64,000 bases of DNA from Marisa cornuarietis (taxonomy: Eukaryota > Mollusca > Gastropoda > Architaenioglossa > Ampullariidae). Below the pieces are notes generated by a model, which ran no database searches, was not told the origin of the DNA, and saw only the letters and a list, made by a program, of their open reading frames with translations. The stretch is taken from positions 135,001 to 199,000 of the forward strand of contig SMMW01000620.1 in the NCBI GenBank assembly GCA_004794655.1, in the 5' to 3' direction. Below are positions 1 through 12,189 of the stretch, in pieces (position 1 is the stretch's first letter; the number at the start of each line of letters is the position of its first letter). The translations under genes and the position numbers were made by a program.

Positions 1-555
1 TCCTGATATCACGCTGCGTGTGGTTTACACGCACGTACACATTGTATGAAAGGTTTGTTCGTTTTATGCTATTATCGCACCGCGAGAAGAGAGCTGACGA
101 TTACAATATGTAGGCATTATATTGTGTGAATGAAATAAGGCACAGCCCACATGGGCACGTACGCACAGACATACATAAGCCTACAAATAAATATATATAT
201 ATACACACACAAACATACATGAGCGCGCTTGCCCTCACTAGCGCACACACACACACACTCTCTCTCTCTCTCACAGACACACACACACACACACTCCTTT
301 ACATACAGTTACGTCAATAAATGAACTTTGAATTATCTTTGATGTAAATGAATAACGTAAATGAACTTAGATATTTTTATACAAGTAAATTCCAAAAAGA
401 ATCGAGACAAAATAAATCAGTCGTCATGGTAACTAGTGCATAACCCCTTCAGTGAATGTTCATTCTTCGGTCCTCAGACAGAATAAGCGACGATCGGCCA
501 GAGTTCGTGACCTGTTCTCTGTCCCGAACAGCCTCTTCCACTCCTAGGATGGACC
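1..555. other. Left flank before tandem unit A, no gene recognised
   Basis: No convincing coding exon is seen. The short open frames here come from CA/GT-rich simple sequence. A mixed (CA)n/(CT)n microsatellite occupies about 236-296. Similarity to the second unit starts near 556. Confidence 0.5.
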
Positions 556-1145
556 CCCTCTACCATCAACCAGACTGTAATGTCTTCCCTTCTCTCAGCT
601 CGCAGGAGCCTTCACACCCAGAGCTTAAATTCATCCGACATTCGACTCCTGGCGTTTTGTTCAAAGAGAATTTAATGAAGTATCTCAATATACTTTATTG
701 ACAGGAGAGAAAGCTTTATAAGGATGTGCAAACTCATTCATTAATTGAGTTCAAAGTAAATAGTCTGGTGTTGATCTCTATCTTAACTGTTATTATGTGT
801 GTGAGTGTGTGCGTGCGTGTGTGACTGTGCGTCAGTGATGCATATGTGCACATGTTAACACATTCTTTCATGCAGACGTTTGCATGAAAATTTGCGGAAT
901 CAAAACAATTTACCTGTTAACAGTTCCACTAAAAGTCTGGCAAAAGACCCTTTCATGTCACTTTGCTTATTGCGAAGAACTCTTAATATAATCTATAAAT
1001 TATTACATAAATGGCGATTTGAAAGCGTCTGCAAAAAAAGATAATTTTCCAGAAAATGATTTTCTGCACCCGTAACAGGTCCGCAAAACACAAAGTCCTA
1101 TAATTATCTGTTATTTCCGAAATACGAGCAGGGGAAAATGTAGGT

Positions 1146-1755
1146 AGTGAGTACATGGTCCCTAGACGAGAAAGAGTGAAAATTGCAGTGACGTGGAAAT
1201 GTTAATTCTGTAAACTTTAGACAAAGATGGAAATAACAAAAAAAAAAAAAAACTGTAGACCGTTGGTGGACCAAATGACCTGAAGGTGGAAGTGGCCTGA
1301 CACAGGCAGAGAAGAACAACCCAGAACAAAGGAACATGGCGCAGGAGAAAGCACAGGTGACCAGGACATACTAACCTCAACAGAGACCCAAGGACGAGAC
1401 CCAAAGACAGAGAACAGTTCCTTCTGGATCTTACAGAAAAGTAGTTCTGTAATCAGGGTCGTTGTGCGCTTTTATAAACAGAGTGTGGAGATTGGTAAAG
1501 TGGTGGTTAATATTTACAATCATGCCGTTTGTCCGATTCTGATCAAATTTTGGCAGACATGTTCCTGTCTTCTGTGGCTATGCGTGGACTATGTTTGGTA
1601 GGTGTACGTTGCTTCAGAGTCTCTTTTAAGTGTTTATTTGAAGTTATAACATGTTACCAAAGGCTGCAAATAAACAAATTCTATGAAGTAGGAATTCAAA
1701 TATACTCCCAAACAGAGAAGTTTGCTTTATATTGTCATTTACGATAAAGTTGCGG
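1146..1755. mobile_element. Insertion specific to unit A, unclassified
   Basis: Both units share a motif ending in AAAATGTAGGTAG (ending near 1146 and 11,397) and both resume with a segment containing GCTGCTGGGACCACTGCTGTT. About 600 bp in unit A between these anchors has no counterpart in unit B. It contains an A-run of 15 at 1237-1251. No transposase or reverse transcriptase motif was found, so the element type is unknown. Confidence 0.55.
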
Positions 1756-2325
1756 AGAGAGGGGGACAATGGAGAGAACATACGATCAAGTCGCGTGGTT
1801 GCTGGGACCACTGCTGTTCCTATCTTCCGTCGTGCCCTTGTTGCCAATCATGGGTTGTCAACCTGTCAATTTACGGAAGGAACATAAAAACGTACACGTG
1901 TTTCCTTAAATAGCTACTACCTCCATAACTGACATGAATACGTCACATGAAGTCATAGATTAAAAGCTGGCAATACAGTCACAACTGGAAGAACTACCAG
2001 CAAAAATCATCCCCAGCGAATCAATGCACCCGGCAACAAATTGTTGTTGACGGATTGTGCACACGTGTCACATAAACAAGTAATCTTTTTTCCGCTCTAT
2101 ACGTACTGCGTTCAAAACATTCTAGATTTAGCTACTTAGAAATATGTGAAAAATATATAAATGACTTTGTGAGTGCTCATAATATGTCATGGTACATTCA
2201 TTACTCCTAAATACTCCGAGTTGAACAAACTTAGACATTTAATAGTCGGATACAAGGGTTCATTTCAATGGACAACAGAGTTTATTGTAGCCGTATCATG
2301 AGGCAGGTGAATGATGTTATACCAT

Positions 2326-2326
2326 A

Positions 2327-2377
<51 letters not shown>

Positions 2378-2743
2378 CACACACATGCCCACACATTTTC
2401 TCTCTCTCTCTTTCACACACACACACACAAACACACACAAACACACACTCTCACACACATGCCCACACATTTTCTCTCTCTCTCTTTCACACACACACAC
2501 ACACACACAAACACACACTCTCACACACATGCCCACACATTTTCTCTCTCTTACACACACACACATGCACACACATTTTCTCTCTCTCTCACACACACAC
2601 ACAAACACACACTCTCACACACATGCCCACACATTTTCTCTCTCTCTCTCTTTCACACACACACACACAAACACACACTCTCACACACATGCCCACACAT
2701 TTTCTCTCTCTTACACACACACACACACACACGCAATCACATT

Positions 2744-2774
<31 letters not shown>

Positions 2775-3155
2775 AACACACACTCTCACACACATGCCCA
2801 CACATTTTCTCTCTCTCTTTCACACACACACATGCACACATATTTTCTCTCTCATACACACACACACACAAACACACACTCTCACACACATGCACATACA
2901 TTTTCTTTCTCTTTCACACACACACACTCACATGCACACACATTTTCTCTTTTTCTTTCACACACACACATGCACGCACATTTTCTCTCTCTCTTTCACA
3001 CACATACACACACACTCACACACATGCACACACATTTTCTCTCTTTCACACACACATGCACACATATTTTCTCTCTCTTTCACACACTCACACACATGCA
3101 CACACATTTTCTCTCTCTTTCACACACACACACACACATGCACACACATTCTCTC

Positions 3156-3193
<38 letters not shown>
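2326..3193. repeat. CA/CT-rich compound minisatellite
   Basis: About 870 bp are built from recurring modules of (CA)n, CTCTCACACACATGCCCACA, TTTTCTCTCTCT and TTTCACACAC. The module changes gradually: CATGCCC dominates on the left and CATGCAC on the right. Long open frames in all three plus frames (Thr-His and Leu-Ser rich) are products of the repeat and not genes. The matching position of unit B (12,000-12,075) holds only a short C/A/T-rich stretch, so the expansion postdates the duplication or B has contracted. Confidence 0.95.
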
Positions 3194-3195
<2 letters not shown>

Positions 3196-3299
3196 AGCCA
3201 TATAGAAACGGCGCACATCCATGTTTCTATGAATTGCCATTACTACTCAACTGTCCACTTCCCTGATATCTAAATACTACTGATATCTTAATCTTGTTT

Positions 3300-3750
3300 C
3301 TCATTTAAGACAGCGAGACATTCATATTGCACATATATATATATACAATAAAAAATATATGAATACATACATACATACATATATACATGCATACATTCAT
3401 ACATACGTAGTGTCTTGACTGTTTGGGTAACAGCACTACAAAAATACATCTTTATGAGAGCTTTTGTGAGTTGGTTTTCCTGTATTTATGAATGCCAGGC
3501 ACTTAAATATGAGTTAACGCCACTTGCCGCTCTATTGTCTGAACAAGTAGTCTAAACTAAGAAAAAAATATTAACCATATTATTTTAAACCTTGATGTTG
3601 AGGTACTAGGCATTGGGAAATTTTCAAGTGAGAGCTTTTACCAGTGGGTTTTAACGAACTTTTGAGTGCTTGGATACTTTTATATTTGATGTTATCACTA
3701 CTTAGTCTGAACTAAGAAACAACTTTTTTTAATATCTTGATTGTTAATAG
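3300..3750. other. Upstream flank of copy A, short TA/CATA repeats
   Basis: No coding exon is seen. There is (TA)n/(CATA)n simple sequence at about 3331-3410. From about 3420 the sequence is homologous to unit B from about 13,143 on. Short decayed repeats of the type 'GAGCTTTTG..AGT.GGTTTTC' occur near 3457 and 3630 and, in unit B, near 13,067, 13,175 and 13,365. Confidence 0.5.
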
Positions 3751-3827
3751 CTGGGGATTGGGAAATACCGGTGACGAAGCCTCTTGGCAATGCTATTAAA
3801 GCACAACTTTAGTGCAGGTAGGATAGA

Positions 3828-3833
3828 TATAAA
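3828..3833 (+). promoter_or_regulatory. Putative TATA box of ependymin-related copy A
   Basis: TATAAA lies in a block strongly conserved between units A and B (3750-3915 against 13,497-13,666). It is followed about 80 bp downstream by a consensus splice donor, GTGAGT at 3912. That arrangement fits a TATA promoter, a short 5'UTR exon (about 3858-3911) and a UTR intron ending at 4195. The start site itself is inferred. Confidence 0.45.
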
Positions 3834-4065
3834 CACAGGTGATCTGTCACTGTTGCTCTTGGTACAGTCACTGGGTTGGTGTCTACATTGCATTTGGTGC
3901 TGATTCTGAAAGTGAGTATATTTTTCAACTTTTCTATTTCTTGTTCCTTAAATAATTATTGCAGTGATGCAGGCTTCGTGCGAAATGTTTATAAATGTTA
4001 CATGTGCGTGTACATTGGCCTCTCACTCCATGTATTTTCCTCAAAATTGACCATGTATCTCTATC

Positions 4066-4192
<127 letters not shown>

Positions 4193-4216
4193 CAGGTCGT
4201 CACATAACTAACAGAA

Positions 4217-5718
4217 ATGAGAAGTTTCACAGCGTGGGTACTCACATTTGTGATGTCGGCTGGGTTAACAACCGGCCAAACCAATTACTGCTGCTCCATT
4301 GATCAGTGGGAAGGAGTTGAGTCTGTGATTTGTGGAGAAGCAGCTCATGGTGTAGGCTCTTTATATAAGGTAAGCAGTTTTTTATTTTTAAAAACTAGTT
4401 TTAACTCTATTGTTCCTAGCATTCATCATTGTTATGGAGTTTCAGGTATTACACGAGTGATATAAAACGATTGTTTTCTTGTTTATGAAATGTATGTCAT
4501 CTTCTCGCACAAAAAACATTTAGCAAAAGTTAATAGTCCATCTCATACTGCATGACTTCTGATCTCTTTTCGTTTATTACAGTCACAGCTTAAGTCATTT
4601 AACAAAGAGCATTAACTTCTTATCAAAAGCAAATTGGTTTGTTCATATAACAAACAAGATGAAGATAGTTTTACTTTGCGAGTAGTCAGCTTAACGAACA
4701 GTGTTGCTATTGTCACTGCAGGAAAATGAACCTTCTTGTATTCTTTCTTTGCTCTTTTCTTCAGAGCACTGACTATATCTACTACGACTTCACCAACAGT
4801 CGTTCAGCTGCCTTTTTCAACATTACCTTACCAAGTGGAAATACCGAGGAGATCTTTTTCCTGCAAGTTTATACAAATTCTGTAAGTACAAGAGTCAATA
4901 GCAGGCAGCAGAAGTACAGCCCTTAACCATCTGGTTGGGTAACACCCCCTCCAGACACTTGATTTCTGATAGAACTTTATGGTGTTGGGTATTTCCGATA
5001 CATAAATTATATTTCTCATGTATATCTTATTATTATCTTCTCATTATCATTATCTTTTCGTTATTATTAGTATTATTATTATCATTATTATTAGTATTAT
5101 GTTTTACACAAACTTAAAATGTGTTCGTCGTTTGCTTCTGTTCAGATTGGAAAGATTTACCTGCAAGATTTGAAAACAAGAGAGTGTATTGTTTTCGAGA
5201 CCTCGATGCCTTTCAGTAGAGCATGTGTACCTGATATGATTTTTATTAAGCAAAAATTTTCCTTAAAATAACTGATTTGTCTTTATAAGTGAATCAGACA
5301 TCCTCTACTGAACATTATTTCCTATCACTAGAAATTTTACGGAGAAGGGTATCGATGTGGTAGAGCTGACCTCCTCTCTTAGACGAGAGAAATAAAACTG
5401 ACCCTCCACCTTTCCCGGCTCCAACATTTGGAATTCTCTGCCCCGATTTTCTTCATTCTGTGACCACGATATTATTGTTGTCACAACATATTTTGTTGTA
5501 AGTAAGAAGCCTGTTTGACATATACTTTGTCCTTGATGCAGATGACTTCAACAAGACCGGCGACATCTACTTTGGCACATCCGTTAACCCTCTCTACGCT
5601 GACGCTTACCATCTTTCTGAAGAAGTGGCTGGCAGTTCACTGGATTTCTTTGTCACAGTCACGGATGACGGGCAGTGCGTCCCGGTCACCGAAGTTATCG
5701 CTGGAGTTGTAGAAGGAG

Positions 5719-5758
<40 letters not shown>

Positions 5759-5801
5759 ACGAGAGAGAGTGTGTGTGTGTGAGTGAGAGAAAGAGAGAGA
5801 G

Positions 5802-5868
<67 letters not shown>

Positions 5869-7062
5869 GAGAGAGAGCGAGACACTGTGACAAGGGAACG
5901 AGTGTGAATGAGTGGGTGGACCATGGGTTGGGAGAGACGATATGTGACGACATCTTTATGTGCGGTTTTCTTCAAAAGAAGGTCGATAAAGAACATTTTC
6001 TTATCTTTGAGACTCATGTCCTTATTTTTACATGTTTAAAATGCACAAATAGCTTCAAACGCTGTGCAGCGATGACGATGATGATAAGGAACACATCGAC
6101 GACGACGACGACGATGATGATCTTTTCTGCGTACATGAGTGTTGTTGCCATTTATCTCTTTCCCATTTTCATTGTCACCCGGTGCAGTGCCTCTGATGGT
6201 AGCGGTGAAATATACGAACATCAGGCCCGGCATCTCAGATCCCTCGGTCTTCAACGTGCCACCTGAGTGTCAAGATGTGTCAGAGGTGAAGAACATGCCA
6301 CAGGTAAAGAGCGTGCACCAGATATATCGCCGCTGGGATAGGGAAGGAACGGAGAGATGACGATGCACGCGCACGCACGCACACACACACACACACACGG
6401 GCACATATATGCACACACAAAGAAACATGCATACAAGACACACATACAAATAAACATACACACAAACCAATAATAGTAAAAAGTGGAGGTTGTCTAATGT
6501 GTGACAAAGACAATAACAATTACAGTTATTACCGGAGTTACATTCTGTGATAAAAATATTGCAGTCGCTGAATGACATGTTATCAGCGTGAATATATACA
6601 CTCGTAATGTCCTCACCTGATGATATCACTGGCTTGTAGGCGTACAGTTAAGGTTAACATCAGGTGAGATTTCGAACTGTGTACAAACAACACCAGGCTC
6701 CAGGCATTCGTTGTCCCTTACACACCACGTGACTATCATATCCCATATGAGAGTTCTTCCATTTTATGTCTCTTGTATCATTCTCCTTTATAAATCGCGT
6801 GAAGCTCGTTACTCTATTGTTTTGGTACTTTTCATTATTATTATTATTATTTACAACGTACCTCACATGGCTGAAGCCACGATATTCTATAAAAATACTT
6901 TCACGCATTTAATTTTTAAAAACCTCTCTATATCTTCGATATCTAGAAAGAAGTGATGCTGGTGCACGCTTGTCAGTAAATATTCTTCTCTCGGTTTTGT
7001 GACAGACACTTCGTCGGTCGGCCGCTCTGCCCATCGTCATGAACAGACTCTTACACCGGTAG
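4217..7062 (+). CDS. EPDR: Ependymin-related secreted protein, copy A (possibly defective)
   Basis: Coding exons are 4217-4369, 4765-4881, 5146-5233, 5542-5718, 6188-6303 and 7006-7062 (708 nt, 235 aa), with phases that match throughout and match copy B. Residues 1-20 form a signal peptide. Family marks are the N-terminal CCSIDQWEG, an YYDF..SR strand, IYLQDLK, the DDGQCVPVT segment and [14 protein letters not shown] near the C-terminus. Cysteines are at 25, 26, 39, 104, 117, 165 and 206; N-glycosylation sequons are at N70 and N123. Ependymins are secreted glycoproteins with a hydrophobic ligand-binding fold; mollusc members are often tissue-specific and their exact role is open. The oddity is the exon 3 donor: CCTG is followed by ATATGA, where copies B and C have GTATGA. 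Reading on would stop at 5269-5271, giving 131 aa. The family call is firm; whether this copy works is doubtful. Confidence 0.85.
5719..5880 (+). repeat. (GT)n/(GA)n microsatellite containing the exon 4 splice donor
   Basis: The GT/GA-rich tract begins immediately after the last exon 4 base (GAAGGAG, then GTGTGTGT...). The 5' splice site is thus the first dinucleotide of the repeat. The same holds in copy B at 16730. Confidence 0.9.
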
Positions 7063-7351
7063 AGATGAAGTTGTGTACCATCCTCCCTGCCTGCGATGTG
7101 TTTCTGTTTGCTTGTGTGTCCGAGCCACGAGCTGACATAATAAAAGTTCTTTAACATACAGTACTCTGTTGATTCCCGACATTATATTTCTTATCTTTTG
7201 GTTTTTTAAATCAACCTCTGTCTAAGGTAGTTTTGAATTACATTTTAATTTTATACCGTGTTCCTCTGTCTCTGTGCTCCAAACCATTTGGTAGCGCCTT
7301 CAAACAGTTATGATGGTGCTTATGTATTCCAGAAATTACCTTTTTAATATT

Positions 7352-7357
7352 AATAAA
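7352..7357 (+). terminator. Putative poly(A) signal of copy A
   Basis: AATAAA lies 290 bp after the stop codon and sits at the aligned position in all three copies (18464-18469 in B, 24518-24523 in C), which supports its use. Another AATAAA at 7139-7144 is AATAAC in copy B and is a weaker candidate. Confidence 0.6.
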
Positions 7358-7359
7358 AT

Positions 7360-8430
7360 AAACCATTTCAGTCTGACCTGTCTTGAGCGATTTATATTGA
7401 TTCATACATTTGTTCTTCTACTTATTCACTTAGTGTCAGTCAATTTTTTTGTAAGTTGTTCATTCAGAACCAATCCGATCAAAGTACTTCATGTTATAAT
7501 TTTTGTATTGGTGTGTGGCCTTGTGTAAGAATGTGTGTTGACAATGCATTCATGCACATACACACATTTTGTCATCAAATCGCAGTGGAAAAACCATCTA
7601 CATACATACATTCACCGTTAGTGTTGGTTGTTGAGGAGGAGAGATGGATAGACGTGAGCAGGTCCAGGATGGAAAGACCAGTCCATTCCCGTCAGTTTGA
7701 AAACCAGGTCACCTTTTGTCCACCCCAGTCTCATACCCCTTTTGCTCAGTTGCAGACTATGTTTAGCAGAATGCGTTTCCTCAGTGTATATTTATTTTTC
7801 ATATTTTTTTCCTTTTAGGAAGTAACGGGTGGCTTTTGGTGCTAAACTCTGTCAAATGCCTTTTTAAAGTCCATGAAGTGGTAAAGAGATCCAGCTGAGG
7901 TTGTAGATAGTTTTTCTTAGGATGCGATAGTTAAAGATCTGTTCACCTCTACAGATTCCTGTACAACCTGTTTCTCAAGCAGTTCCTCAGCGGCGATATT
8001 AAGGCAATTCTGACATACTTTTGGCATGACTTTGCTTAGGTTTGTTGTACTGTAGGTTTGAAGAAAAACTTTCCGAACATAGAAACACTTTTTTCGTCAA
8101 ACAATCTTACAAACTTTAACAAATAAAACTTCCTTAGTCATTTATAATACTACCAAAGTTTTCACAAGAATATTCAAATTGTGAGACTTAAGCAAATGAA
8201 ATAATTGCTAACATTTGTTAAGTTTTTTTTAATAAGACGCCTAGGACACGAGTAAGAAATATGTCAACGAAATTTCAAGAAAGTGTTACATTTGAGTAAT
8301 CTCTGCACCGTTCAAAGGAACATTTGTTCCCAGAATAATTACAAGATAATATTACAGCTGGAAGACCTAACAGGATTAATCAACCCGGTTAATAATATGC
8401 GAAATAGTTTTCCAACAATTAATTTTTGTG
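7360..8430. other. 3' flank of copy A, no gene
   Basis: Conserved in unit B (18,470-19,510) but without splice-bounded coding sequence. Open frames are short and differ between units. No recognised element. Confidence 0.45.
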
Positions 8431-8435
8431 TGTTT

Positions 8436-8640
8436 GCCTGGAAGGTTGGTATGTCGATCACAATGTGGATCCTGAGGTCCTAAAGTTCAGAAGGTTCAAA
8501 TCTCAACTCGGGCTTCACGCCTCTTCTTTTGGATATGACACCTCCCTCCTCCACCCTTTGTCACCATTTATAATACAAGATTGGACACAGTGGCTTAGTT
8601 TTCTGACCTGGTCGGACATTTTGTTCAGTTATCGACAGTA
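8436..8640 (+). mobile_element. tRNA-derived SINE-like element, unit A copy
   Basis: Aligned with the better preserved copy at 20,145-20,335. Both share TATGTCGATCACAATGTGGA and a B-box-like AAGGTTCAAATCT. The A box is degraded here. Confidence 0.5.
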
Positions 8641-9709
8641 TTCTAAGAGAAGGGCGAGAGAATCTAAGAGACTTGTTGATCGTGACAATTCTGTTCTCAA
8701 TGGGATGTAAAAGTAAAGACATCAGTGAAGATTTATTATTCATTCATTAGGTTTGACAAATGTTAACCATTAATTAGTTTTTAAGGCGGCGTTGTATCGT
8801 TCCCAACTGTTTATGTCTTATTTTCCTATTTTGAAACCTTGACTTCTTCTTCTCGCACTTCTTCTTTGAACAAGGTTAGGGCATATGTTATGTTGCGGTA
8901 TTGTACACACTTATATTTGTATCGGTCTTTCTGACTCTCAATTCAAATGCTGACTTGCATCCTTCCAATTCTATCTTCAGCCAAACTAAGCAGCAGCATA
9001 GGGCGCAAGCACTGAGGGACGGCGGGGTGAGGTGGGATGGGGTTTGTCATCGTCTACATAATTAATATGGAGAGGATAGCAAACCACCCAACCCGGACTC
9101 TGTAGAGGTTTGGGGAGAAGTAAAGTAGCGAGAAAAAAACTTGACCTCTTTCCCCCGACCTAAAACAGATTACTGAGCGATCTTTACGTTTTACACAATT
9201 CTTTATTATTCCTGTAAAGTACAACTCACATAAAGTATGTTGATATTTTCCCATTTCCAAACGTAGTGTCATTCAGTCATGCAGTCTTCCTAATAACGGA
9301 AATATTTCACGCCGCTCAATAAACAGTATATGGTGTTCAATACACATTCCTATTATCTGCAGTAACACCAAACATTAAAAGAAATAAGCCATAAAAAGTT
9401 TTATTACCCTATGTGTCATCAGATACCCTTATAAAAATATGGTATAAAATATCGTAAGTAATAAGATCGACCGATGCGATTTATTATGATAACCGTACTT
9501 TAAAAGATTGGGTTAAAGACAGCTGGTAACAGCAAAGATAAGAATTCCAGTCTTCATCTTTCTTTCTTCCTTTGAACTATTGCTCTAAAGACAGCAGGTA
9601 CTATCAAAGATGGTTCATCGTCGCCATTTTCATATATTTCCTATCTTTCTTCTTCGCATGTGTTTTCCCTTTGGGAGAAGGAGTGTGTTTGGGAGGGGGA
9701 TGGTGTTTT

Positions 9710-9865
9710 ACGCCGAGTCAGCAACTAAGGCTATTTCACGCCAAAACATCCAACCTTATAAACACATGCTACATGCAGAGAAAGAACAGCGTGTACGAGA
9801 CGAGATCTGAACACATGGCAGCCAATCGATCCTCACTGTATTGGCCTGAGTGAGTTAGGAAAGGA
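9710..9865 (-). mobile_element. tRNA-derived SINE, inverted, unit A copy (degraded)
   Basis: Shares CATGCAGAGAA, GAACAGC and the segment around GAGACGAGATCTGAACACA with the better copy at 21,030-21,215. It is in the reverse orientation of the complete element at 37,513-37,703. Confidence 0.55.
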
Positions 9866-10129
9866 AGCTTATGACAAGGATAAAAAGAAGTGACTAGGGG
9901 TTGAAGTGTTACAGACCTCAGTTTTCTCGGGGACAGCTTTAAGTGAGGCTGCTCTCACTCGCTGCCTTACCTTCTCCAACTCTCTCAGTTTGGACTCCAT
10001 TGCTCTATACAATTGGCTACCCGCTTCTCCTAAAAGACAAGGATATTCTTGAACAAATGATAACGTTGTCATAAATCTCTTTGAAAGATATACATGAGAA
10101 ACACATTTCTAAAAAAACCAGTTGCAGTG

Positions 10130-10717
10130 CATAGACACGGTTCTACTATTAGGCAAATGAGGCAGTTTCCGAGGATTCCAGCATTGAGGGATGGCGCAGA
10201 GACGTTCTGCGTATTTCTTTTTCAAGTGATGAATGATGTTAGGGAAAAGGTCTCCACTCTTCACGGCCTGGCCGCGGTCGAAAACTTCTTTTGTGACCCA
10301 GGGCTGTTTTTAGTCTTGAAGCGTCCAAGAACCTTTTTGGAGAAGGTCAAGAGCACTTCCTTGATGTGGCCCAACAGGGTATCCACATCAGGTTTAGGGA
10401 AGCATATTTCTCCCACAACTTATGCCTGGAAGAGATCAGCAACATCAGCTCCAAGTGCCGGCTCGCTCAGACGAGGTTATGGTCACTGATGATATTGGCA
10501 CCTTTATATGCCTTCGTCTTCGCCTGGCTGATGCTCAGTTTGAAGCGCTACGACAGTAAGATGAAGTCTGTCTAGTTGCGGTTCGACCGACCAGGAGAGA
10601 GCAGGAGAGGAGCCGAGTTTTTTTTTTTAGGATCCAAGGTTTTGGCCAGGGTTAGTCTGTGACTCTGTGCGAGCTCTAGCAGCCTGAGGCTCAGTTCGGT
10701 GTTCTCATCAAGCCCGA
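10130..10717 (-). mobile_element. LINE endonuclease fragment at the right end of unit A
   Basis: Read on the minus strand, broken frames give pieces typical of the apurinic endonuclease of non-LTR retrotransposons: LRLLELAQSHRLTLAKTL, then IDFILLS-like, then KGANIISDHNLV, then WVTKEVFDRG. The order is that of an intact element, but stops and frameshifts interrupt it. No reverse transcriptase domain follows. A related fragment lies at the right end of unit B (21,540-21,990). Confidence 0.75.
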
Positions 10718-10989
10718 ACCCTAACCCTCTACCATCAACCAGACTGTAATGTCTTCCGTTCTCTCAGCTCGCACGAACCTTCATATCCAGAACTAAAATT
10801 TATCTGACATTCGACTCCTGGCGTCTTCTTTAAGGTTCAGCAGCGTTTAGCTTAGTTTCTTAATCGTTTCGGGTGAACCATGCTGAACTTATACCTCACC
10901 CCTGCTACTCTTTGTTCAGACTATTCCACGGTGTCCTTAAGCAGCTACGTTGCTGAAAAGTGTATCTTTTTCAAAGTGCGTTAAATAAA

Positions 10990-10992
<3 letters not shown>

Positions 10993-11062
<70 letters not shown>
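10993..11062 (+). repeat. (TG)n microsatellite
   Basis: About 70 bp of pure TG repeats. The aligned place in unit A (about 797-825) has only a short imperfect TG tract, so length differs greatly between the paralogous units. Confidence 0.95.
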
Positions 11063-11067
<5 letters not shown>

Positions 11068-12189
11068 TGCGTCAATGATGCATATGTGCAAATTTTAACA
11101 CATTCTTTCATGTTAAAAAGTTTTCATGAAAAAAGCTATTGCGGAATCAAAACAATATTCCTATTGACAGTCACACTAAAGGTCTGACAAAAGATCCTTA
11201 TATGTCACTTTGCTTATTGCAAAGAACTTTAAATATAATCTACAAATAATTACATAAAAGGCGATTTTTACGAGTCTGCAAGAAAGATAATTTGCCAGGA
11301 AAAGTTTTTCTATACCCGTAACAAGTCTGCGAAACACATAGTACCATATGATATCATCGTTATATCCGCAATATTTGCAGCGGAAAATGTAGGTAGAGAG
11401 GGGGGCGAGGGAGCGAACAAACGATGAAGTCGTGTGGCTGCTGGGACCACTGCTGTTTCTATCTCCTCCTTCACTCGAAAGGCCGTGCCCTTGTTACCAA
11501 TCTTGGGTTGTCAACCTGTCAAGTGAGGAAAGGAACATCAAAAAGTACACGCGTTTCACTACATGACTGCTACCTCCATAACTGACGTGAATACGTCACA
11601 TGAAGTCATAGATTAAAAGTTGACAATACACTCACAACTGGAAGAACTACCAGCAAAAATCAACCCCAGCGAATGAGTGCACCCGGCTAGCAAGTAACAA
11701 ATTGTTGTTGACGGACTGTGCACACGTGTCACATAGACAAGTAATCCTTTTTCCGCTGTATACTTACTACGTTCAAAACATTCTAGATATAGCTACTTAG
11801 AAATATGTGAAAAATATATAAAAGACTTTGTGATTGCTCATAGTATGTCATGGTACATTCATTACTCTTAAATCCGAGTTGAACAAACTTAGACATTTAA
11901 AAGTCCGATACAAGGGTTCATTTCATTTGACCATAACAATAGTTAATGACGAGAGTTTATTGTAGTCGTACCATGAGTCAGCTGAATGATGTTATACCCA
12001 TGAACGCTTGCACGCTCTCTCTTTCTCTCACTCACTCACCCACCCACACACCCACCCACCTACCCTCACGCTGAGCCATACAAGTATAAAAACGGCGCAC
12101 ATCCGTGTTCCTACGCAGTTGCTATAACTACTCGGCTGTCCACTTCCCTGATAACTAAATACTAATGATATCTACTTTGTTTATTTAGT

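Noticed and set aside
2268..3273. Open frames of 245-332 codons rich in Thr-His and Leu-Ser
   Set aside because: They are translations of the CA/CT minisatellite, open in all three frames, with no splice or start context.
5606..6017. Minus-strand frames opposite exon 4 of copy A
   Set aside because: Shadows of the coding exon and of the GT/GA microsatellite.
10094..10575. Plus-strand frames of 131 and 69 codons
   Set aside because: Antisense of the LINE endonuclease fragment, which is recognisable on the minus strand.
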